Counted from the stretch's first letter, positions 20,005 through 33,226 are shown. The stretch is DNA of 64,000 nucleotides from Zopfochytrium polystomum (GCA_025765615.1 JAIVFJ010000229.1:1-64000); one strand, 5' to 3'. The notes: generated by a model not told the origin, from the letters alone. Made by a program: numbers and translations.

Positions 20005-20780
20005 ACTTTTCTATCCTAAATTCATTTTACATTGGTTTACATCAAATGGACCTTTGATAATGAAATTGTAACCGACTCCATGTGCATTCCTCAGCCTGAC
20101 TTTTGATAAATCATCTAATCTGAAGCTGGCCCAGCTTTATATTTTTCATTGCATAGGTGATGTCATGTTCTGCTGAACGAGAATTGCTCATCAAAAGAGA
20201 AGATCAATTGAATTGCCTTTTCAGTTATAGCTTATTCAGCAAAAAATCATCTGATTTGATTTGATTAGTTTTTGAATCAGACCCAAATCAGACATCCTTT
20301 GCATTTTATGGGATTAGTGTAAAGCCTTATCACTCTCTAAAGTGGGGGAGATGAGGGATGCATGGACCACCCACTTTCATCCTTTCGCTCTACCTTCTTC
20401 TCTCTCTCTGTAATCTCGGATTTGTGCTGGTGGGGAAGCAGATGTGATTGAGCGAAGTGTGACTGCCTTGTGTGGGATTGAATGAACTGGTCCTGTGGAA
20501 TACCCCACAGGCCCCAGGTTCAAGCCCTGACTGTCCAACATGGTGACAAACAGGCAGCAGTTCAACAAAGGAATGCCCTAAGGCAGTATGGCATCTGCCA
20601 GTATCACAGAGACAGAGCTCAATGTGAGAACCACCCAGGTAGGACAAGGAAGAGAAAGGAAAGGGAAGGAAACCTCACCCCAGATTGGCATACAACACAC
20701 TGGCCTGGGGAAATCATACCTCTACTAGCCTGGTGTGGTAGCACTGGCCTGGGGAGAAACACCAAAGAGGAAAGAAAAGG
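20005..20780. other. Non-coding stretch with a tRNA-like B-box
   Basis: AT-rich DNA to about 20340, then a moderately GC-rich segment. CCAGGTTCAAGCCCTG at about 20512-20527 looks like a pol III B-box in a T-arm, with a weak A-box-like stretch at about 20448. It may be a SINE head. No open gene was recognised. Confidence 0.35.
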
Positions 20781-22365
20781 ATTGGTTGTTAGAGCTTCAC
20801 TCTCTCATGGACGAGCACAAGGTCTGGCAATGGGCAGTTCTTCCTCCTGGCAAACGTGCAATGTTCTGCAAATGGGTTTATTCGTACAAGCTTGACCCCT
20901 TTGGCTGGCTGAAGCGGGGGAAAGCTCGTCTTGTTGCATGTGGAAACACTCAACGCGAAGGCATCGATTACACAGACACCTTTTCTCCTGTCGTCTGGAT
21001 CCAGGCCATCTGACTGCTCATTGCAATCAGCCTTGCTTTTGACCTCAAGTACCACAGCATGGATGTCAACACAGCCTACCTGTACACTTTCCTCAAAGAA
21101 GTCATCTACATGCATCCACCAAAAGGCACAAGTGATTCACTCCAGATGGAAAGAAACTATTCTGCAAACTCCTCAATAGCCTCTATGGACTCCATCAATC
21201 TGGACGCAACTGGTTCCTGACCCTTCGCAAGTTCATTGTCGAGAAACTCAGCTTCAATCAATCTTGCTGAGCCCTGCCTCTTCTTTCAAGTAGACCCTCA
21301 GCAGCAAACGTTTGAAATCATCTTTGTCTTGGTCGACGACATCAATGTCATGGCCAACACCACAGCTCTCATTGCAAAAATTGAGGATGCTTTTCGTGCT
21401 GAGTGCAGCATGTCCCTCAAGGAAACCACTGTCAGCCAAGTGATTCGCATCCACTCGAGCGCAACTCCGAAGGCATTTGGATGGTCCTAGACAAATACAC
21501 CAGGACAATTCTCACTGAAGAGAAAATGTGGGACAACCTCGATATTGCATCAACTCCAATGTCTATCACCTTTATGCATGACGAAACGTCAATCGAACTC
21601 AGCGAGAGCAACTCAAGCTGGTATCAATCCACACTCGTGAAAATTCAATACCTCGCAACACAAACTTGACCAGATATTGCATTTGCAACAAATGTACTCT
21701 CCCAGTTCCAACTGAAGCCACGCCAGTGCCATCGCAATGCACTCCGCCACCTGCTTTGTTACCTCTGAGGCACCTGGGACTACAGATAATTCTACAGGCA
21801 AAGCCACAATCCGCTACGGCTCTTCACAAACGACACCCTTGAACCATCTGCATATGCTGATGCATATTGGGGGGAACCTGGAGACCACACAATGCACACT
21901 GGATATGTCTTCTTCCTCATGGGCGCCGCTGTCTCTTGGATCTCACGCAAACATCATCGAGTATCGCTATCCTCCACGGAAGCAGAATACTACTTACTTT
22001 CTGAAGCCTTCCAAGAAGCACAATGGCTCTTAGCTGTATTATCAGAGTTGCAACTCCCTGCACAGCGGCCACTACCAATCCTTGAGGACAATCAATCTGC
22101 AATCGCACTAGTGCTCAACCCTCTCAAACATGCTCGCACAAAACACATTGACATATGTGCTCATTTCCTCCAACAAGGCGTAGCCACTGGAGAGATCACT
22201 GTACGCTACGTACCAACCAGCGACCAGATCGCAGACATTCTCACAAAACCACTCTCGACGTCTCAGCACCAGCGACTGACCTCACTACTTGGCCTCCAAC
22301 CCCGCTCCGACCTTTCAAACACCCTTTCGGTTGAAGCCTCAGACGCTTACGCACGCTTTGCATAA
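20781..22365 (+). pseudogene. Ty1/Copia pol remnant (RT and RNase H)
   Basis: Conserved Copia reverse-transcriptase blocks appear in order but in changing frames: LPPGKRAMFCKWV, KARLVACGNTQREGIDY then TFSPVV, MDVNTAYL, SLYG with NWF, and LVDDINVM in place of the usual YVDD box. RNase H is the best preserved part, an open frame at 21892-22365 with SLSSTEAEYYLL, EDNQSAIAL and KHIDICAHF. Stops such as that after SPVVWIQAI and several frame changes make it non-functional. Gag, protease and integrase are missing on the left, so the element is 5'-truncated. Confidence 0.88.
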
Positions 22366-22399
22366 CGGGTGCTACACCCATGGCCATCGTGCAGGGGAG

Positions 22400-22811
22400 T
22401 GTTAGGCGGAACTGACTGGTTAGCAGCAAGAGGCAGAAGACAGACCCGAACCTATTATGACTGTCAGTTATCATTCTCACAATGCCCATGGGAGAGTGCG
22501 CCACTGCCAATGCAGACCTGGGCGCTGGCTTGCACTGCTGACAAATACTCCAAGTATTAAGTGGAACGGAAACCCAGTGACAACAGTTTTCCTCTTCCTC
22601 TGCTCAAGCAGATAATATAGGAGAGGTTTTTGCCCTGTGCAGGTCACGCTTGCCTAGCAACTATTACAGCGTGTATATCACCATCATGTATCAATAATTC
22701 ATAACAGAGTTTTTTTCTTTCTCTCCAAGTTGGGGAGAAGGACCACCCACAAACACACATCTCCACTTCATTCACTCCTTCCACTCACTCACTCAGAGTA
22801 GACTGTTTACA
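22400..22811 (+). repeat. Copia LTR copy 2 (3' LTR)
   Basis: 412 bp, TGTTAGGCGG to TTTACA. It is preceded by a purine tract GCAGGGGAG, as expected of a polypurine primer, and by the Copia RNase H frame, so it is a true 3' LTR. The five bases after it (GCTGC) do not match those before copy 1 (GCTAG). Confidence 0.9.
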
Positions 22812-24420
22812 GCTGCTAACCCTTTTGCCACTGTGAGACGACACTGAGGTCTTAGTGATTAAGTCTAGGGATTTTATTTGCAAAAGCAAGCATACCTGTC
22901 ATAAAACTGCAAGGATTGGGACCTCTATTATTCTTCCCAGTTCTTTAGTTTCCAACGTGTTATCAAAGTGTACTTGTGACTAACCCGTCTTTATTATTGG
23001 GCCTGCTTTTACTACTTTCGTCTTAACAGTTTCCGTTGCACCAGGGGTTTCTCAATATATTTTCTTTTTTGTTGACTAACAGAGACTGCCCAACTGCCAA
23101 GGGATGGGGTGCCTGACAGGCTGCACCCCACACCTGCCTAATTTATTATTTATTTTTGGCACTTGTACATACATGCATAGGGTCGGGGGACTTAGGGCAT
23201 TTGTGGTGGATGCTCCAAGTCAAGGGGGGTTGACTTGTCAATTTTCTCTCTCCTTGTTTTTGGGCCATTTCTCTTTTTCCTTTTTTCTTCAATCTGCCCT
23301 CTCGATCATGATTTCTATTCGTCGAATTAAGTCAGGCATTTCATTTTCTTCTGCTTACAAAAATTTTTCCGGTAAAACGCGGCTTTTTCAGGTCCGATTC
23401 GTTTTGAGGTTTCCATTTGTTTCCGGTTTGACTCGACTTGGAAAAATTCGGTCCTCTGTCCGTGTTAACCTGTGTGAGTAAGGGAGTGGGAATAAGGCTG
23501 GGAACCGCCGGACATCGAAGGGGATATTCAAATTTCTGTGTCCGTGTCGCGGAATATAAAATGGTGCAGAGATACCTGCTCGGCTGGTCGTTTTTTTGGC
23601 AGATGTCCGCGTTTTCAATCGATGTCTTATTACAGCAATATCCGCAAAACTTTGGAGCCCACTTGAAATAAATTCGATTTTCGAATTGCTTTGAAATCAA
23701 TAAGGAATTCATTCCAAGTAAAATCCTACTCGAAATCAACTGGGGCGGATTACATAATTTGTGCTGTGGCAGAACAGAAAAACTGGAGGCAGCACGATCG
23801 GTCAGGCCTGTCTCACCTCTGTCAGGGGCTGTCATTGCATAGTGGATTGGAGGTAATCGCTTCCAACAGATGGGAAGACAGAATTGAAGATAGTTTGCTC
23901 AAATGTTTGTATCTCAGTCTCGCTTCTATGTATCTCATATCAATCAAATGGTCCTATTGGGGGAGAGACACAGAGACCGTAGCTGCACCTCCGCTGGTGG
24001 TCTGTCGTTGACTCTGACAGGAGCAGTCTCAAGGCTTTGCAAAGTGCAGCAACTGATTCTGACAGAGGGCACATGAGGTCAGTCTGTCGCACCAGCTTTT
24101 TTTTTCTTCCATTTTTCTGCAGCAAGAATTACGTAATGTACCGGTTTGATTTCAAGTCAGATTCAGGCGGGATTGGGCTTGAAGCCAAAGTCCGTTCCAA
24201 AGTGGGAAGCAAGTCAGATTTGATCTGGTTGCCAAGTCAGTTTCCCAAAGTTTTTGGGGATATTGTATTGCTGTAGAGCATCGAAACTATCCGCTTTTAC
24301 GGATATTGAGGATGCTCTGTATCCGAAAATCTCAGCATCCGGTGGAGGGAATATTCCGGATATCCTTTATCCGGCTTTTTGGTTCCTGAATGAAGGGGAG
24401 ACGTCTGTTTGTGGGTGGTA
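22812..24420. other. Gene-poor sequence
   Basis: I see no supportable gene. From about 24250 to 24390 the hexamer ATCCGG or its close variants recurs many times. Open frames here show no recognisable domain. Confidence 0.45.
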
Positions 24421-24423
24421 ATT

Positions 24424-24760
24424 CTGTGAGACTGTGCCTCTCTAAACTCCTCACCCAGGGCTACAGGTGGAAACTAGAGCATGGACCTAAATACCAAACC
24501 TGACTAATGAAAAGGGGGCAAAGGGTCGTCAACACTCTAGGGGCAAAAGACAGGAATTTGTAATTGGAGTCATAGAAAGCCCCCCCAAAAAAAAACCCCC
24601 CTAAGAAATCTCCAACACAAAGAGGGCATTCTCACAGCAAAGCGTTTGAAACAGACACAGTCACAAAATGAATAAGGCATACTCCTCTGGTGCAAAAGAC
24701 ACAACACAGAAGAGTTTTCTCTGGGGGAGACAAAGCCAAAGCCAAGTCAAGCCAGAGGCA
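24424..24760 (+). repeat. Interspersed repeat family R1, copy 1
   Basis: It matches 44426-44745 in order: GTGAGACTGTGC, CTCACCC, GGGCTA, CTAAATACCAA, then AAAGCCAAAGCCAA near the end. The copies are diverged, with many small indels. There are no LTR ends, coding blocks or poly-A tail, so the class is unknown. Confidence 0.7.
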
Positions 24761-25740
24761 GACGGATCAAATTGGTGGAACTGCAGATAGCCAGTGAGTG
24801 GTAAGGGGGAGTGGCCGCGATGTAATTAGTGTGAAATGGAGTGTGTGGGAGACTCAACACGGCTTGCTTGGGTCAGGGCTGACCGAAGCTCGTCGAGGGC
24901 GTTCAAGAGAGAGAGAGTTAATCCTCAACCCGCTGCGCGGGCCCCGGCGAAAAAAAAAAAAAAAAATCGCGTTGGAGAAACACCGCAACTCCACCTCCCT
25001 CCCTTACGAAAGATAAAAAAAAAAAAAAACAAAAAAAAAAACAGAGGGCAAACGAGGCACCACCAAACTTGTTACATGGTAAGAGGACAAACCCACGAAG
25101 AGAGAGAGAAAGAAAGAGACAGAGTGAAAACGGTGTTGGCAAAAATATAATGAGAGGGGCGGCGTGAGGAAAAACAACAGTGCAATAGAGACAAGAGACG
25201 GGGGTCGCAGTAGCAGTAGCAGTAGAAGTAGTAGTAGTAGTAAAAGTAGTAGTAGCAGTAGTAGTGCCAGTAGAGACGAAGTGAGAGATTGAGTGAAAAA
25301 GAAAAAGGAAAAAAAAAAAAAAAAGGGCCTCCGGAGCCCCCAGTGTGAGTGCTTTGGAGAAGAGGGGTTTAACACAGTGGGGGATGTTTTTGCACAAAAA
25401 CGTTAGAAACGAAACAAAGAGGTGCTTTTTTGGCTGCTGGCGGTTACCCCCGACCACCCGCTCGAGCTGTTTCCCTTTTTTCTCTTCTTTTCTCCAAGCG
25501 GGATAGAGGAGGGAGGGAGGGAGATGGAAGAAGAGACAAGAAAAAAAGGGCAAGGGCGGGAGGCAGAGTCGGTTGCCCGAGGCGGCGCACTTTTGGTATT
25601 ACAGGATGGAGCAAGGCAGAGCGCGTGATAGAAAGAGGAGAGAACGACGGAATGGACGCCCAAAAGTAAAAGAAACAGTAGTGCTCCACAAAACAAACAA
25701 ACAAAAAAAAAAAAAAAAAAGGAATTCCGCAACAAACCAA

Positions 25741-26715
25741 TCAAGAGATAAACACGCCCGTCCCATCCGGCTTGCGCGCAGGCGGCGTCCCGACGTACGT
25801 GGCCGTCCCGACCGTCCGCGCGTACCCACGGTCGCTCGTGCACACCAGGACCAGCCGGATCCGCTCCACCGCGGCGGCGGCGGCTGCCGCCGACCGTGAC
25901 GACGACGAAGACGACGACGACGACGAAAACAGCTGTGGCGCGTCGCCGGGGGTCGGCGAGCCGCCGGACACGGAAGAGGAGGAGGAAGACGAGGAAGAAG
26001 AAGAAGGGGACAAGGTGGATCCCTTGAGCGCCGGTAGCAAAAGCCAAAAGACGCGCGCGCCAGAGTTGACCGCCGCCGTCACTTCCTCCTGCACGCCCAC
26101 CGAGTGCACGAGGAAGGCCGACCGGGCACCGCCGACGCCGCCGCCGACGCTCCCTTTCTCCTCGTCGTCGCCGACGCTGCACCTCCGGACGACAGTCTCC
26201 TGCCGCTCGAGCCGATCGCCCATGCGCGAGACCCAGCGACGTGGCGGCCAGGAGTGCGCGGATCGCCTCCTTCTTGCCTCGCGCCATCATGATGCCGCCG
26301 AGGGCCGTGAGTGCGATGCGGGAGCGCTTCGTGGAGAACTGGCAGAGGTCGCGGACGGCCGAGGGGGAGATGCCGTTCGGCATGTAAGGGTACCCGCACG
26401 CGGCCAGCGCCGCGTGGGAGCCGACCCGCCGATACAACCTTTTGCAAAGACTCCATCTGCGTCACCACCTTGTACCCAGGCTCCACCCCCGCGAGCACGT
26501 GGTACTCGCCCGCACCGAGAATCACCCCCATCGCGCCGCTGCCGCCGCTGCCGACTCCGCCGCCGGCGGCGGCGGTGGCCGCGGCGTGGGCGCCGCGGAG
26601 CGCGATTCGAAGCGGGGGTACGATGCTCGAGAATAGCGACCAAGACATGGTGCCCATGGTGTCGGGAAGGAGACTGAGGTCCAGGGTTGCAGGGACCGAG
26701 GACGACGAGGACGAG

Positions 26716-26751
<36 letters not shown>

Positions 26752-28926
26752 CGCTGAAGACGATGCGAGGATGAAAGAGGACGATGAGGCGGCTGTGTGG
26801 GTGAAAGTGGCGGCAGCGGATAGAGAGGTCGACGAGAGCTGTCGTGGGATCACGGACAATGAAGGCGCAACAGTGGTGGCCCCTGCTGCCAAGAGGCTCG
26901 AGGCCGCCATGCTCATGTTCATGGTTCGGTTCGAGGAACTCGTTGGCGACGGCGCAGACAGCCCGCCGGTGCTAGCGCCGCGGACTGTCGGCCCCACGGC
27001 GCCTTTAAGGTGGACCGGGGATCCCCGGGTGGTGCACTCTGCGGCGATCCAGCCGCCGTCGAGCGTGTCGCCGTCCTTGAGCGTTCCCGAGCCGCAGCCC
27101 CACGAGCGAAGGACGATCCAGTGCACGACTTTGGGCCCGCCGTGGCGGGTCTCGTACGTCAGCAAAGTCATCATCGCGGCGGGTGTAGTTTCCGTTGCGG
27201 GCCTTGGAGCGGGCCGACATGGCCGTGGCGAACGGGGTGACAAAGTCGGTAATGGGGGTTGACCATGTCGATGGGCACGTTCGCGATGCGGGTGGCGACC
27301 GCAAACTGCTTTTCCCAGATGGGCTCGAACAACACGGGTTGAGGGTGAACGCGTCCGAGCCATGGTAAACCCAGGAGTGGCACGTCGCGAGGATGCCGAC
27401 GAGCCCGCCTTCGCCTTCAAAGTCGACGCGCATCTCTTCGGTGCTGGAGCACAGGTCCTCGCAGGTGGACGTCATCCATCCCATCATGGGCATGCTAATG
27501 TCATTGTTCTTGACGACATGGTCGCGCACCTTCCCGGACCGCATAGAGGCCGAGTTGAGGCGCTTCACCGAGCGGCGGAGCGGCACGTTGCCTTCGATAA
27601 TGACGTGGGCTGACGACGCGTCCCAGTACTCTCCGACGCCGGCGTAGCGGTTGCCCGTCGACGCAAGCAACTTCAAGTGCGGGTGCTCGAGGGGAGGCTG
27701 CTGGGAGATCAGTTGGGCAAGAAGTGACGGAGCACGGTGGCCGCGCGCGCCAAGAAGGACCGTAACTTTAACGATGGGGCGACCAGCAATGAGGGACGGT
27801 ATGGGGTCTGTCGGTGAGTGAAAGATGTATGGATGGGTGGAGAGCGTTGGTAGAGCTGGGACATGAGCATTCTGGGAGGAGCTGCCCCAGTACCCCGCGT
27901 CAATTTGAGACAGTGAATTGCCTCGTTGTTGGTCGAACGGACTGCCACCACCCCGAGACGCGAGCGAGGAGGAGGAACCTGAGCGACTCTGGCTGCCCAA
28001 CGGGTGTCGGTACTGCTGTTGTAGTTGCAACTGCACCATCTCCTGCTCCCGCTCCTGCTGCGGTGTTAGCGGAAGCTGTCGTTGCGGCGGCGGCGCCGGC
28101 GGCGGCAGTGAAAGCATCTGCTGCTGCTGCTCGTTATTCTGAAACGGGAAGGAGGGCTGTAGTTCAGGTCGAGGCATTGGGGAGAGCTGCTGCGGTCGCA
28201 GTTGGTACTGACTCTGCGCGAAAGGTTTTTGGTTCCGGATATCTTGTTGTTGCGGGTGTTCCTGCAGTACAACCGATGGACCCGCCTGGAAGGCGCTGCA
28301 CGCCACCGTACATTGTGGGACGGTCCGACATGACGCTCGGCTCTCTCGAGTGGAACGACAGTTGCTCGTCGGGAAGGTTGTCCGACGCAATCTGTAGGTA
28401 GAGTTGCTGCGGCTTTACGGAATGCTGCACTAGCTGTAGTTGCGGAGCTTTTGCGCGCGTGTAGTGCCACGGTTGCCTGCTGAGGTTGGTGTGAATCTGT
28501 CCCTGTGTACGGGCTTTTCGTGCCGATCGACGGGGAAAGCTTCTGCGCGTTCCAGTCGTTGATGAGCTGGTGCTTTTGCAGGGCGGACATATAGTGGCTA
28601 GCGTCAGTTTGGTGGGGAAGGGAGGCCGTTGGTATGATTTGCTTTCCCGGTTGAGGTGACAGAAGAGGAAGCATTCCACCAACACCGCCGCCGCCAGCGC
28701 CAGCGCCAACAGACGGTGCGGCAGACGGGAGAGGAGACAGGGAGGACTTAAGAGTCTGTGATTGTGGTGGCTGGAGGCCCAGCGGAAGTTGATACTGCCG
28801 CTGGTGTTGCTGACGTTCTTGCTCCTGGAGCTGGAGCTGCTCCAAGAGGTGGACAAGGTGAGGATTGGGGTGTGACGAGGGTTGCAGGACAGCGGCGCCG
28901 GTGGTGTTGGAGCGGGAAGAGCTCAT
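25741..28926 (-). pseudogene. Large Gln/Ser-rich protein gene broken by many frame changes
   Basis: From an ATG at 28926 the coding-like sequence runs to a stop at 25741 (C-terminus KPDGTGVFIS). Protein-like blocks hop between frames at about 28490, 28290, 27336, 27255, 27178, 26740, 26435 and 26230. Most shifts are one base and several lie in runs of C or G; no intron separates the blocks. The N-terminal third is Gln/Pro-rich. The middle holds the best conserved-looking blocks, for example RPIVKVTVLLGARGHRAPSL, then HPHLKLLASTGNRYAGVGEY, then FEPIWEKQFAVATRIANVPI. The C-terminal third has poly-Ser runs and SPSAVRDLCQFSTKRSRIAL. I do not recognise the family. It is either a recent pseudogene or a live gene with assembly errors. 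Confidence 0.6.
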
Positions 28927-30349
28927 CCCGGCGGCCGCTGATGGAGGTTTGGTCGAGAGGTGATAATGGACCGGGAATGAATGGGCCGGCGTGGAGGTGG
29001 TCTCGTAGAGCTGGCTGGCGGCCGACCGGGCCGTTCCCACACAGACGCGGCGTGTTCAGGATCGAGGTCGACGTGTCGATATTGGAAGACCGTGCGAGGA
29101 TGGGTGCGTGGGTGGGTGAGGGGCGGGTTGGTAGGTGGGGGTAGCGAGGGTGAGTGGGTGGAAGAAGGAAGGAAGGAGAAGTGAAGGAGGGTCGAGAACT
29201 GGGAGGGGCGAGAAGTCGGGGGGGCGACAACGGCGGTGGCGGCGGCGGCGTCGGCGGCGGCGGCGGCTCTGCGGAGGATTACAAAAACAGACCAGCAAGA
29301 GAGCCAAGTAAAAGAAGAAACGAAAAAACAACAAAAATCAACAACAACAACAACAACCAACAACAACAAAAAAGGAAAGGAAAAAAGCGTCCTCTCGCTA
29401 AAAATTCTCTTGTCTTGTGCTCCGATCGCCCAGTCTGTCTGTCTGTCTGCCTGTCCACCCACTCCCAAGGGTGTGTGTGTCGCCGCCGTCACCCCCCTCT
29501 GCTGTGCTTGCTTGCTTGTTGTTCCCGCATACATCGTGGTGACACAGGCATTTGCTGCTGCTGCTGCTGCTGCCCACAATTTTTTCTTCTTTGGGCGTTT
29601 ATTTTTGAAATGTTCAAGAATGGAAAGAGCAACCGCGCTCCGCGTCGCCCGCCCTCAATGCAGTCAGTCAGTCAGTCAGTCTGTCCTAAGTGTCAATCTG
29701 TCTGACGGTCTGCTTGTCCTTTGGTTTGTCTGTCTGTCTGTCTACCGGTCCACAGCTCACTGGGACGGCGATTCCCAAACATGAACAAAATCAAGCAAAA
29801 GCAAGCAAGCAAGCGACAGAGAGACGGAAAGAGAAAGAGCTTTGCTTCAATTCTCGCGGTATAATGTTATAAAATTTCACATAGTGCATAGTGCGGAGTG
29901 CAGAGAGGAACCCAACCAACCAAAACAAGAAATATTGCAATGTTTCAAACAAACAAAACAAAGTCGCAGCTTTTGACCAGTGCCGTGCACGTGTCGACCG
30001 TGAAAGAAGAACAAAAAAAAAGAGGAAAAAAAAGTAGAAAAAAAAGGCGAGCCCCACTGCTTGATGCTTGATTTGCCCGCCTCGCCATCATGCTCGTTCG
30101 CTTCCTCGTTCGGCCGCGCTTCGTCCTGCCTTTTTACACGGAATCAATTTTCGACTCGTTCCTCCCTCCTTTTTTTACGAGCGGTTTTTTTTCTGTTCAG
30201 AAATCGAAGGGGGAAACGAAAAGAAACAACAAAAAAAAGCCCTTGGTTGTTTTGCTGACGCACAGAGGAAGGCTCGTTGGAGGTTTATCCGACTGTCAGC
30301 ATAGGTAATCGCGAGCAAAATCTACAAGCTTGCATGCAGATAGAAAGTG

Positions 30350-30405
<56 letters not shown>

Positions 30406-30555
30406 GTGACTCCTCCTTTCGTCCGCCGCTGTCCGAAAACACGTGTTGTCGTTGCGAGTGGTTTGGTCTCGAAAATCTGAACCGCCACAAAGAAAAAATT
30501 GCCGCCAACACCTTTCAACGAGGAGGAGAAAAAATGAAGCGAATGAAAGAAAGAA

Positions 30556-30652
<97 letters not shown>

Positions 30653-30773
30653 AGAGAGAAAGAAATAGGAGGAGAGAAAAGCATCACAGTGAGAGAGAAA
30701 AAAAAAAAAAAAATTCCCACGCCTTTCGCTTGACCCCACTACTCAAGTCCCCCCCCAACAACAGCAGCCAGCC
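28927..30773. other. Intergenic with microsatellites
   Basis: This separates two divergent genes. It contains poly-Q-like CAA runs, CTGT and CAGT repeats (29430-29740), a GT repeat (about 30350-30404) and a long AAAG repeat (about 30556-30652). No coding sequence is supported; long open frames over the AAAG repeat are repeat products. Confidence 0.7.
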
Positions 30774-31604
30774 ATGCTTCTCTTCAAGGACGTCATCTCG
30801 GGTAATGACTGACTGACCTGCTCTCCCCTCCGTCAAACCTTGTGAACTGTATGCCAACCTCTCTTCCCCGAGCACCTGTCTTTCCCGTCCCCTCTCGTCG
30901 CCCACCCATCTCTGTCTCACCCACTCCCGTCCCTTAAGCCTGATGCGCTTCGTAATAAACTAACTTTCACACCGCCCTTCCTCCCCATTTATTACAAAGG
31001 CGATGAAATGATCTCTGACGCCTTCAAGATGACCGAGATCGACGACGTTCTGTACGAGGTTGACTGCAAGGTTCGTAGTTCCCCCCTCCCTCCCCTCATC
31101 TTTTCCCGATTGAAACACCCCTCGACTCGCCTTGCCCCACTTGCGATCGGTTGTTGCTAATCGCGCATCCCTTCATCACCATCGCAGATGGTCACCATCC
31201 GCAAGGGAGTCGACGTCGACATTGGTGCCAACGCTAGTGCCGAGGGCGGCGATGAGGACGACGGCCCGTTGGCCGACGACCAGGAGACCGTCAACAACGT
31301 TGTGTACACTTTCCGTCTCCAGTCCTCCGGCTTTGACAAGAAGGGATACATGACCTACATCAAGGGATACATGAAGGCCCTCAAGACCTACCTGGCCGAG
31401 AACAACCCGGACCGCGCCCCGGTCTTTGAGAAGAAGATCCAGCCCGCCGTCAAGAAGATCCTCGAAAAGTTCAGCGACTTCGAGTTCTACGTTGGCGAGA
31501 ACATGAACCCCGACGGCATGGTCGTCCTCCTCAACTACCGCGAGGACGGTGTCACCCCGTACCTGACCTTCTTCAAGGACGGTCTCAAGGCCGAGAAGGT
31601 CTAA
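30774..31604 (+). CDS. TCTP: Translationally controlled tumour protein (171 aa, 3 exons)
   Basis: Exons are 30774-30801, 31000-31070 and 31188-31604, with introns of 198 and 117 bp; the total is 172 codons with the stop, the normal family length. It begins MLLFKDVISGDEM and carries the signature NASAEGGDEDD, the GENMNPDGMVVLLNYREDGV block and the C-terminal FFKDGLKAEK. TCTP is a conserved, abundant cytosolic protein linked to growth, translation and microtubules (budding-yeast homologue TMA19). The first exon is only nine codons plus one base. The ATG context is GCCATG. GT and AAAG repeats lie 120-420 bases upstream. Codon use is strongly C/G-ending, as expected of a highly expressed gene. 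Confidence 0.97.
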
Positions 31605-33194
31605 ATCACCATCTAAAAACAACCGGTCATCGCGCGTCGTTCACCCTACTCCTGCCTGTTGCGATGTGTCCCCCCCCCCCCCTTTATTCGACACCACCAT
31701 GTGACTAACGAGCTCTTTATGTTACAAGACCCACTGTTTCTTGGCTCTTTTTTTTTCCTGCCCTTTTTTTTCTCTCTTCCCGGTGTCTTTCTTTGATGCT
31801 GTTGGTTTGCTTTCGCTGTTGTTTTAATCCCCCACCTGTTCCCCCCTTCTCTCTTTCCCGCTTGAGCATCCCCCCCCTTCAATCGGCAGTCGTGTCCCCC
31901 TTCTCCGTCTGTCTTCGTCGTCGTCTTCTTCTTGTTTTGTCCTCTGGCCTCCGCGCGAGTCCTCGATTGTGTTCTTCCCTGTGTCTTGTATGCGTCGGCG
32001 CGATCCTATCTGATTGTATTGCAGTCATTTAAGTCGATCACAAAAATACTATCTGACCTAGCAGCGTCGTCTAACAGTCAATTTTGTGAGCGGGGGGGTT
32101 AGGGTTGAGGTTTAACTCAAAGCGGCGAGTGTTTGCTGGTGAATTTTTACTCCAAAACTTTTTTTTTTTTCTGGGGATTTTTCCTTGTGATTCAAATCCT
32201 TTTCCGGTGGTCGTTGTCCTGAAATAACCCAAAACCAAGAGGAAAAGCCCTTTTGTTAGGCCGCCAAAGCGATGATAAAACCGAAAAAGCGCTCTTGTCA
32301 CCACAACACACGAAAAGCTCTTTTGTGTAGGGAAAAGCAAAAACACGTTGGGAGGTGTTTTTGCTGATCTCCCCCACAAAAACCAGTTGCTGCACCGAAA
32401 ATTTTCTGATAGGGACTGTTTTTGTCAAAAGTATTTGTTTTCATGGACAGGTTTCCCAGACAGATCCTCGCTGCAAACTCGAAAAAAAAGAACAGATGCA
32501 AACTGTGCAAAAAAGCGACGCAAGCTTTTTGGCTGAGGCATTGTTCCGCGTTTTCATCGTTTCTCATATGGCCCTGTGATAACAAGATTAACGAGGAAAA
32601 AAAAAAAAAAAAAAAAAAAAGGATAGAACCCAGGGGTTTGCAACAATCAATATCAATCAATGGATTGAAGGATTGAGAGACGCCAATCAACATCCAATAC
32701 AATTGCCAATTTTCATCAATTTTTTTCCATCACATTGCATCAGTGGCACCAGGGCTGGTTTTGTTTTGAAAGCAATTTAAATTGCTGCGACAGACAATAC
32801 CCCCAACCCAGACCCCTGCCGTCACTCTCCAATTGGCAAGAGATGATGGCTTCTTTGGTGTCAACTGCCACCTATCCAAAAAAAGGGTTGTGATTGTCTC
32901 TCTGAACTATTTTGAAACTGTTTTGCAAACACTTATTATCAGGCAAAAAAAATATATGGTTGAAGCTTGATTGCGTCGTTTCATACAACTTAAGTATCTA
33001 CATTTGAACGTTGCAGAGGCACAGCAGTCTACTGCCCAAACTCTTCCAAAAAAAGTTTGCACTTATATTTTGACTTGTGGTAAGACGGTGGAGTTTATGC
33101 TATCAACCCTCCTTGATGGTAGTAATTGAGAGAGAAAAAAAGAAAAGAAAGAAAGTACATCCTGCATCTCGCAGATCAAAGTCCCACTTACAAT

Positions 33195-33226
<32 letters not shown>

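Noticed and set aside
26687..27262. 191-aa plus-strand frame
   Set aside because: It lies opposite the broken Gln/Ser-rich gene and shows no domain; the minus strand carries the protein-like blocks.
30322..30739. Open frames of Phe/Leu/Ser or Lys/Glu repeats
   Set aside because: They are products of the AAAG microsatellite.
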